Shown piece by piece: positions 1-4,743 of a stretch of DNA of 9,063 nt. The translations under genes were made by a program, and so were the position numbers. Below the pieces are notes generated by a model. That model worked only from the letters and a program-made list of their open reading frames with translations. It was not told the DNA's origin and made no database searches. The stretch lies in assembly GCF_001983105.1 (NCBI RefSeq), contig NZ_MOMC01000027.1, positions 57,519 to 66,581 on the forward strand. Direction: 5' to 3'. Source of the DNA: Pseudofrankia asymbiotica (GTDB lineage: Bacteria; Actinomycetota; Actinomycetes; Frankiales; Frankiaceae). Positions within the stretch are counted from its first letter, which is position 1. Each line of letters starts with the position of its first letter.

Positions 1-992
1 GCCGTGAGGTAGCCCGTGCGGACCAGGTAGGCGATCAGCGCGTCCGCGGCGTGCGCGGCGTCCGTCGGGCCGATGATCGTGGGCGGCTCGTGGGCGGCCA
101 GAGCGCCGGTGAGTGCCAGCAGCCGGTCCCGGGCGGCCGTGCCCGCCGGAGGGGGGACGACCCTGGCCCGTGGGCGGTAGGCGCGGACGTCGGCGACCCG
201 GACCGCGCCGTCGGCGGCCCGTGCCGGCTCGACGACGGGCACCGGGGCGCTGTCCGAGGCCAGGAGCGCCGGCAGCGCGGCGCGGCGCAGGCGCAGGCCG
301 GCGGCCTCGGCGGAGCAGACCGCGGGCGTCGGGACGCGTAGCCGCTCGCGCCGCCCGCCGTCGAGCCGGCGCTCGGCGAGCAGCCAGCCGTCGTCCGCCG
401 GGGTCAGGCCGACCAGCCCGAGAGCCTGCGCGGCGCCGAGGGCATGCGCGAGCTGTGCGGGCAGCGCGCCGGTGCCGCGGTCCGGGGAATGGTCGCCGCA
501 GAGCACCAGCGTCGGCTCGCCGACCGTCCGGATCGCCTCGACCAACGCCTCGGCGAGCGCCCGGGTGTCACCGGCGAGATCGGCGAGGTAGGCGTCCGCC
601 GGCCCGAACGGCTCATCCCGCCCCTGCGCGCCGCCGTGGCTGGTATGGCCGGCGAGGCCGGCAGGGCTGGCGGACGCCGAGCCGTGACTCTCGCCGGCGG
701 GCGGCCAGGCCACCCGGAGCACCTGGGCGCCCAGCGCCGCCGCCGCGCGCAGCGGACCGTCGGCGATCGGCGGGCCGGCGGCGACGGCGAGCACCCGTCC
801 CGACCAGGCCTGCGCGATCGTCAGCGCGCGCTCCAGCGCGGCCTCGTCCGCCGCCGAGAGCCCGGCGCCGTGCGCCGAGCGCGTCACGGCCCCGGTCAGC
901 GGATCGACCTCGGGCCGCAGGTCGGCTACCCGCAGGCACACGGCGATCAGCGGGCCGTCCGCGCGGGCCGCGTCGCCTGTCGCGTTCGTCAT
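1..992 (-). CDS. fixA: Electron transfer flavoprotein beta subunit (FixA/EtfB), mycofactocin-associated type; C-terminus cut by window edge
   Basis: Role (family knowledge): beta subunit of a soluble heterodimeric ETF, which with FixB takes electrons from flavoprotein dehydrogenases and passes them to FixC/X. Seen: reading the minus strand from ATG 992 gives 330 codons with no stop up to the edge. Residues 14-28 form an EtfB-like first strand (LIAVCLRVADL), followed by DPLTG at 30-34 and SAADEAALERAL at 46-57. The nucleotide-binding strand LVLCGDHSPDRGTGALP is at 162-178, and the EtfB-signature-like VPTPAVCSAEAAGLRLRRAALP is at about 220-241. The start is decided by AGGAGG at 1,000-1,005, six bases before ATG. 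Usual EtfB is about 250-280 aa. The excess comes from a Gly/Ser/His-rich insertion at about residues 100-133 and a longer C-terminal part; the ending DALIAYLVRTGYLT suggests the true end is close. It is the only chain gene separated from its upstream neighbour by a long spacer. Confident for the family, moderately for the subtype. Confidence 0.85.
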   Translation of the reverse strand, partial: MTNATGDAARADGPLIAVCLRVADLRPEVDPLTGAVTRSAHGAGLSAADEAALERALTIAQAWSGRVLAVAAGPPIADGPLRAAAALGAQVLRVAWPPAGESHGSASASPAGLAGHTSHGGAQGRDEPFGPADAYLADLAGDTRALAEALVEAIRTVGEPTLVLCGDHSPDRGTGALPAQLAHALGAAQALGLVGLTPADDGWLLAERRLDGGRRERLRVPTPAVCSAEAAGLRLRRAALPALLASDSAPVPVVEPARAADGAVRVADVRAYRPRARVVPPPAGTAARDRLLALTGALAAHEPPTIIGPTDAAHAADALIAYLVRTGYLT

Positions 993-999
993 CGCCGAC

Positions 1000-1005
1000 C
1001 TCCTG
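1000..1005 (-). promoter_or_regulatory. Strong ribosome binding site of fixA
   Basis: AGGAGG on the minus strand, six bases upstream of ATG 992. It is a near-ideal Shine-Dalgarno sequence and fixes the fixA start. It lies only about 15 bases downstream of the 1,020-1,072 hairpin, so fixA can be translated independently of the genes upstream. Confidence 0.85.
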
Positions 1006-1019
1006 GTGACTTCGGGTAC

Positions 1020-1072
1020 GAAGGCCGCCGGGCGCGCGAAAGAAGATCACTTTCGTGCGCCCAGCGGCCTTC
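1020..1072 (-). repeat. Long inverted repeat (hairpin) just upstream of fixA
   Basis: The arms at 1,020-1,042 and 1,050-1,072 pair at 21 of 23 positions around a 7-base loop (1,043-1,049). In minus-strand RNA one of the two mismatches becomes G-U and the other is C-A. No run of U follows, so it is not a textbook intrinsic terminator. An mRNA-stabilising, processing or partial-attenuation structure, or a palindromic repeat element, would all fit. Confidence 0.8.
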
Positions 1073-1150
1073 TGGTGGTCCGGGCCGGCCTGGGCCGGCC
1101 ACCTGGGTGACGGAAACCAGCCCACGGCCGGTGGCGCGGGAGGCCGCCGT

Positions 1151-1200
1151 TGATCTGGTGGGATCTTCGGCGCTCTGACTCCGAAGATCCCACCAGATCA
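1151..1200 (-). repeat. Perfect 20-bp inverted repeat with 10-base loop
   Basis: The arms at 1,151-1,170 (begins TGATCTGGTGGG) and 1,181-1,200 are exact reverse complements, separated by CGCTCTGACT. No U-tract follows on either strand. The left arm recurs with two changes at 1,213-1,232, which lets the middle segment pair with either partner (see findings). Confidence 0.9.
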
Positions 1201-1221
1201 TGAGCCGGGCCATGATCCGGT

Positions 1222-1284
1222 GGGACCTTCGGGACCTTCGGGACCTTCGGGACCTTCGGGACCTTCGGAACCTTCGGGATCGTT
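1222..1284. repeat. 9-bp tandem repeat (GGGACCTTC)
   Basis: Five exact head-to-tail copies of GGGACCTTC (1,222-1,266) are followed by GGAACCTTC and a degenerate GGGATCGTT. The first copy overlaps the segment 1,213-1,232 that matches an arm of the neighbouring palindrome, which suggests the array grew by slippage from a palindrome arm. Copy number is likely to vary between strains. Confidence 0.9.
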
Positions 1285-1310
1285 CCGATCAACGGTCACG
1301 ATGTCTCCGA

Positions 1311-1688
1311 TCAGCCCTGGCGGAAGACGACGCCTTGGCCGCCGTCGGGGTAGGTCCAGGTGAGCGCGCCCTCGCCGTTGCAGACCATGTAGCAGGTGCC
1401 GCACTCGAAGCACTGCTCGTAGTTGAACAGGATCCCGCCGTCCGCCGTCGGCGCGAACAGGTTCGCCGGGCAGGCGGTGACACAGGCGCGGGTCGTGCAG
1501 GAGCGGCAGACGTCCGAGTCGACGACGATGTGCGCCCGCTCGCCGACCCGGAAGTCGACGGTGGCCATCCGGTCCTCGAACGCGATGTCGCCCAGCCGCC
1601 CGCCGCCGCCCCCCATACCCTCCGCGGCCTCGGTGGCGGCGGGCGCGCTGGCGGCGCCCACCGGCTTCCTGAACCAGAACCGGCTCAC
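1311..1688 (-). CDS. fixX: FixX-type ferredoxin-like protein
   Basis: Role (family knowledge): small iron-sulfur partner of FixC that replaces the C-terminal ferredoxin domain of one-piece ETF-ubiquinone oxidoreductases and relays electrons towards quinone. Seen: 125 aa, with two cysteine groups, C61-x2-C64-x4-C69-x3-C73-P and C93-x2-C96-x2-C99-x3-C103-N, ending in the FixX-like tail LTWTYPDGGQGVVFRQG. The first ~35 residues are a Gly/Ala-rich extension. The start is GTG at 1,688 in a GTGA overlap with the fixC stop (TGA 1,685-1,687), with GAAGGT about 8 bases upstream, so it is probably translationally coupled to fixC. The motifs could carry up to two [4Fe-4S] clusters; the number bound cannot be read from sequence. 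Family assignment is secure. Confidence 0.92.
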   Translation of the reverse strand: MSRFWFRKPVGAASAPAATEAAEGMGGGGGRLGDIAFEDRMATVDFRVGERAHIVVDSDVCRSCTTRACVTACPANLFAPTADGGILFNYEQCFECGTCYMVCNGEGALTWTYPDGGQGVVFRQG

Positions 1689-3052
1689 CGGAACACCTTC
1701 CCGATCCTCACTCCGTCGCGCGCGAGCTCGCGCAGGCTGACACCGTTGCGCTTGGCGGCCCGGCGCAGCAGTGCCAGCGCTCCCGGCTTCGGCTCCGGGT
1801 TCGTCACCGTGAACAGGCTCTCGACCAGGTCGGCGACGAGCCCCGGGTAGCGGCGCTGGATCCGCTCCGACAGGATGATCTCGGGTGCGCCGCGCAGCCG
1901 CTTGTGGTCGGCGAGCACGAACTGCTTCTCCAGCTCGTCGCGGTAGCGGGCCAGCCGCTTCTTCGACGCGTCGCCGGCCGCGGCCGCCTCGGCGGCGACC
2001 CGGCCCGCGACCAGGCCGGAGCCGATCGCGAAGTTGACCCCCTCCAGCCAGATGCCGGCGGCGAGTGTCATCCCGGCGGCGTCACCGGCGATCAGCAGGC
2101 CGTCGGCGTGCAGCGGCGGCATGTGGTCGTAGCCGCCCTCCGGGATGAGGTGCGCGGCGTACTCCTTCACCGTCGCCCCGCGCAGGTAGGGTGCGATCGC
2201 CGGGTGCCCCTTCAGGTCGGCGATGATCTCCTCCGGGCGGACCTTCGCCGCGGCCAGGCCCGGCAGCGCGAGCACCGCGCCGATGCTCACCGTGTCGCTG
2301 TTCGTGTAGAGGAATCCGCCGCCGGGGATGCCGCGGGTGTTGCCGAGCATCTCGATGTCGAGGCCCTCCTGGCCGCGCAGCCCGAAGCGCTCGTCGATCA
2401 CCTCGCGCGGCAGCGACAGCACCTCCTTGACGCCCAGGGTGTGGTGCTTCGGGTCGGCCTTCGGCAGCAGGCCGGACTCCTTGGCCAGGAACGAGTTGAC
2501 GCCGTCGGCGGCGATCACGACCCGGGCGCGCAGCTCGCCGTCGGCGCGGTCGGTGCGGACACCGACGACCCTGCCTGCCGCGTCGCGCAGCAGCCCGGTC
2601 GCGACCGTCGAGGTGACGAGCCGCGCGCCGGCGGCGGTCGCCTTCTCGGCGAGCCAGCTGTCGAAGTCGGCGCGGTAGGCCGTCATGCCGTTGTACGGCG
2701 GGCCGGCCCAGCTCTGGGTGCGGAAGTCGACGGTGAGCGCCTGCGTCTCGGTGAGCACCATGGTCGAGCGGCGCACGACCCAGCGCTCGACCGGCACCTC
2801 CTCCCACCAGTTCGGCAGGACGGTGTCGAGGATCCGGCCGTAGATGACCCCGCCGTAGACGTTCTTCGAGCCGGGGAACGGGCCGCGCTCCAGCATGACG
2901 ACGGACGCGCCCGCGCGGGCGGCGGCGAGCGCCGCCGCGGCGCCCGCGGGCCCCGCGCCGACGACGATGACGTCGACGTCCGCCGGCTGGTCCCCGACGG
3001 CCGCGCCGGGAGCGGCGCCCGGGCCGGCGTAGGGGACTCGCTCGTCAGCCAT
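1685..3052 (-). CDS. fixC: FixC-like FAD oxidoreductase (ETF-quinone oxidoreductase flavoprotein)
   Basis: Role (family knowledge): FAD protein of the geranylgeranyl-reductase/ETF-QO superfamily that accepts electrons from FixAB and, with FixX, reduces membrane quinone. Seen: 455 aa. A Rossmann FAD site DVIVVGAGPAGAAAALAAA is at about 27-45, followed by ERGPFPGSKNVYGG at 55-68. AADGVNS is at 181-187, and the second FAD motif LLIAGDAAGMTLAAGIWLEG is at 319-338. There is no C-terminal ferredoxin domain; that role is in the adjacent fixX. No transmembrane segment is evident, so association would be peripheral. I chose ATG 3,052 over GTG 3,067 because GGAGAG sits about six bases upstream of it. 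The start lies inside the end of fixB (8-bp overlap), implying coupling. Residues 8-24 are a Gly/Ala/Pro-rich lead. Confidence 0.93.
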   Translation of the reverse strand: MADERVPYAGPGAAPGAAVGDQPADVDVIVVGAGPAGAAAALAAARAGASVVMLERGPFPGSKNVYGGVIYGRILDTVLPNWWEEVPVERWVVRRSTMVLTETQALTVDFRTQSWAGPPYNGMTAYRADFDSWLAEKATAAGARLVTSTVATGLLRDAAGRVVGVRTDRADGELRARVVIAADGVNSFLAKESGLLPKADPKHHTLGVKEVLSLPREVIDERFGLRGQEGLDIEMLGNTRGIPGGGFLYTNSDTVSIGAVLALPGLAAAKVRPEEIIADLKGHPAIAPYLRGATVKEYAAHLIPEGGYDHMPPLHADGLLIAGDAAGMTLAAGIWLEGVNFAIGSGLVAGRVAAEAAAAGDASKKRLARYRDELEKQFVLADHKRLRGAPEIILSERIQRRYPGLVADLVESLFTVTNPEPKPGALALLRRAAKRNGVSLRELARDGVRIGKVFR

Positions 3053-4490
3053 GGTTGCTCTCCGCACGCGGGTTGGGAACGCCGGAAGCCGCGCTGTCCG
3101 GGCTGGCCGCGCTGTCCGGGCTGTCCGGGCTGGCCGCGCTGTCCGGGCTGGCCGAGCTGTCCGGGCTGGCCGAGCCGTCCGGGCTGGCCGCGGCGCCGCC
3201 GGCGCCGCCGGCAGGAGCGGCAGAGGCGGTGAGACCGGCGGGGGCAGGCACTCCGAGGCGGCGGGCGAGCTCGACGAGCAGCTCGCCCGCGTCCGTGACG
3301 AGGCCGAGGTCCGCCATCGCCGTCATCGGGCAGCTCGGGTCGGTGTTGACGGACACGACGTGGCGCGGCGCGCCCAGGCCCCCCGTGTGCTGGCTCGCGC
3401 CGGACACGCCGAACGCGATGTAGAGCTCGGGGTCGAGGGCGACGCCGGTGGTGCCGATCTGGCGGTCGTAGCCCATCCAGCCGGCGTCGGTCACGACCCG
3501 GGTGGCGCCCGCGGACGCGCCGAGCGCCGCGGCGACGCCGGCGAGCAGCTCGAACGCGGCGGCCGGCCCGACGTCCGCCAGGCCGCTGCCGCGGGCGACG
3601 AGGCCGGCGCCGCCGCCGAGCACCCGGCGCGCCTCGCCCAGGTCCATCGTCGCCGGGTCCGGCTCCAGCACCTCGACCACCTCGACGTCGACGACGTCGC
3701 CCGGCGTGGCGGCCAGCGACACCTCGACCGGCCCCAGTGCGCCCTCGGGGGCCTGGCGGGGAATCCGCGCCGGGCTCACCGCCGACCGCGCCGCCCGCGC
3801 CGCCGGTTCCGCCGCGGCTGGCGCTCCCGCCGTTCCCGCCGCCGGCGCGTCCGCCGTTCCCGTCGTTCCCGTCGCGGGCGCGTCCAGCGCGTCCGCCGGT
3901 TCCGCGAGCTCCACCAGTTCCAACGGTTGCGCGGGACCGTCGTACACCGACCGCGCACCCGGCAGCAGCGTCGCGACGGCGGGCGCCGCGCACGTCGTCG
4001 TGACGAGCAGCCGGCCGTCGACCCGGGCGAGCTCCGCCCGCACCTGGCCGTCGCCCGCCAGTGCGGCCTGGACGGCGCCGGCGAGCAGCGGGACGTCGAG
4101 CGCGGCGGCCAGCCGGGGCGCGAGGTCGCGGCCGTCCGCGGACGCGGGCAGCACGACCAGGTCCGCGCGGGCGAGCAGCGGGGCGAGCGAGCACGCGAGC
4201 GCCCCGGCCCGCAGGCCAGGGCCGGTGTCGGCCCACCAGACCTCGGCCGCCGGGCCGCCGCCGGTCGCCCGGTGCAGTGTCGCGGCCGCCTCGGCCGCCC
4301 CGGAGCCGACGACCAGCACCTGCCCGCCGGCCTCCGCCACCGCCTCGGCGCCGCCCGGCGGCACCTGCCCGCCGCGCGCGACGACGACCGCCACCGTCCC
4401 GGTGACCGGCAGCCCTGGCAGCGGCGCCGGTGCCGTGGCCAGCGCGTCCGGCGCGACGGGTGCCGTCTGGGAGAGCACGGTCTCGGTCAT
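3045..4490 (-). CDS. fixB: Electron transfer flavoprotein alpha subunit (FixB/EtfA) with low-complexity linker and tail
   Basis: Role (family knowledge): FAD-binding alpha subunit of the ETF heterodimer with FixA. Seen: 481 aa against a usual ~320. The N-terminal domain covers about 30-195. The C-terminal FAD domain covers about 280-412, with TRVVTDAGWMGYDRQIGTTG at 330-349, LDPELYIAFGVSGASQHTGG at 352-371 and VNTDP at 381-385, all standard EtfA FAD contacts. An Ala/Gly/Thr/Pro linker (about 198-245) separates the domains, and a C-terminal tail (about 422-470) carries repeated ASPDS. ATG 4,490 was chosen because family-like sequence follows it. GTG 4,562 is in frame, but it would add 24 atypical residues and overlap the small upstream ORF. 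The Shine-Dalgarno sequence before 4,490 is weak (GGGACC), so the start is less certain than the product. Confidence 0.9.
   Translation of the reverse strand: MTETVLSQTAPVAPDALATAPAPLPGLPVTGTVAVVVARGGQVPPGGAEAVAEAGGQVLVVGSGAAEAAATLHRATGGGPAAEVWWADTGPGLRAGALACSLAPLLARADLVVLPASADGRDLAPRLAAALDVPLLAGAVQAALAGDGQVRAELARVDGRLLVTTTCAAPAVATLLPGARSVYDGPAQPLELVELAEPADALDAPATGTTGTADAPAAGTAGAPAAAEPAARAARSAVSPARIPRQAPEGALGPVEVSLAATPGDVVDVEVVEVLEPDPATMDLGEARRVLGGGAGLVARGSGLADVGPAAAFELLAGVAAALGASAGATRVVTDAGWMGYDRQIGTTGVALDPELYIAFGVSGASQHTGGLGAPRHVVSVNTDPSCPMTAMADLGLVTDAGELLVELARRLGVPAPAGLTASAAPAGGAGGAAASPDGSASPDSSASPDSAASPDSPDSAASPDSAASGVPNPRAESNHG
3091..3189. repeat. Tandem 18-bp coding repeat in the fixB 3' end
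   Basis: The unit GCGCTGTCCGGGCTGGCC (plus-strand reading) recurs at 3,091, 3,136, 3,154 and 3,172. A shortened, internally duplicated version occupies 3,109-3,135. The period is a multiple of three, so the frame is kept and FixB gains an Ala-Ser-Pro-Asp-Ser-rich tail. This is typical of slippage at a C-terminus under little constraint. Confidence 0.85.
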
Positions 4491-4533
4491 CGCGCGTGGT
4501 CCCGGGCCGGCGGGGCGGGCCTGCCCGCGACGA

Positions 4534-4692
4534 TCAGCAGAACTCCCGCCACAGACGATCACTCTCCATCACGATGTCGTCGAGGATGCGGTGTGCCTCC
4601 TCAAGACTGCCCGCTTCGATCTCGGCGGTGAACAGGGCGAGGAACCCCGGAACGACTTCCTCGCCCATGGTCCACTCGATCTCATAGATCAC
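4534..4692 (-). CDS. Unrecognised 52-aa acidic protein between the OYE and ETF genes
   Basis: I do not recognise this family. The minus strand reads from GTG 4,692 to TGA 4,534: begins MIYEIEWTMGEEVVPGF, ends DDIVMESDRLWREFC. It is rich in Glu/Asp (about 14 of 52), with a central stretch (about 22-50) that looks amphipathic and helical, and a C-terminal Cys. There is no signal peptide or membrane segment. GGTGGGG lies about 8 bases upstream as a possible ribosome site. It sits 51 bp after the second OYE gene and 43 bp before fixB, on the same strand. Its composition (Ile, Glu, Phe, Met, Trp) is much less Ala/Gly/Arg-dominated than the non-coding frames nearby, which argues that it is real. 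The last residues do not resemble a mycofactocin precursor, which ends in Val-Tyr. It could be a small accessory or adaptor of the ETF/OYE system; that is inference only. Confidence 0.65.
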   Translation of the reverse strand: MIYEIEWTMGEEVVPGFLALFTAEIEAGSLEEAHRILDDIVMESDRLWREFC

Positions 4693-4700
4693 GCGGTGCC

Positions 4701-4730
4701 CCCCACCTGAGCGTCGCCCACCCGGTGGGG
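4701..4730 (-). promoter_or_regulatory. Possible hairpin over the ribosome site of the 52-aa ORF
   Basis: CCCCACC at 4,701-4,707 (plus strand) is an exact inverse of GGTGGGG at 4,724-4,730, with a 16-base loop. In the minus-strand transcript the 3' arm is the GGTGGGG run proposed as Shine-Dalgarno of the small ORF. The stem is short and this DNA is very G/C-rich, so chance is a real possibility. Confidence 0.3.
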
Positions 4731-4743
4731 CTGTGTCCGGTGG

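Larger units (their letters stand above)
993..1310. other. Structured 318-nt spacer between fixX and fixA
   Basis: I see no convincing gene here. In transcription order it holds a 9-bp tandem array (1,222-1,284), a 20-bp segment repeating one arm of the next palindrome (1,213-1,232), a perfect 20-bp palindrome (1,151-1,200), two direct GGGCCGGCC copies (1,082-1,090 and 1,092-1,100), an imperfect 22-23-bp palindrome (1,020-1,072) and the fixA ribosome binding site. Spurious ORFs crossing the array read as PKV or EGP repeats, because the unit is a multiple of three. Confidence 0.8.

Noticed and set aside
1151..1200. Intrinsic terminator
   Set aside because: There is a strong stem but no U-tract on either strand, and an operon gene follows on the minus strand.
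1222..1284. CRISPR-like array
   Set aside because: The repeats are 9 bp, directly abutting and without spacers.
1047..1292. Minus-strand ORF with Pro-Lys-Val repeats, and a neighbouring frame with Glu-Gly-Pro (collagen-like) repeats
   Set aside because: They arise from the 9-bp tandem array, which gives tripeptide repeats in every frame, and they run through palindromes. No ribosome site or family support.
1..3052. Nitrogen-fixation fixABCX operon
   Set aside because: The protein families match, but the linked OYE pair, the gene order and the lack of any nif gene favour a mycofactocin-associated ETF system. A role in nitrogen fixation cannot be excluded from this window alone.
1904..3232. 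Long plus-strand ORF opposite fixC
   Set aside because: Arg/Val/Gly/Asp-rich shadow of a G/C-biased gene; no family motif. The same holds for the long plus-strand frames at 3,051-4,631, 4,789-6,939 and 6,930-8,426.
4534..4692. Mycofactocin precursor peptide (MftA)
   Set aside because: It lacks the conserved C-terminal core ending in Val-Tyr, and no radical-SAM maturase or MftB-like gene is adjacent in the window.
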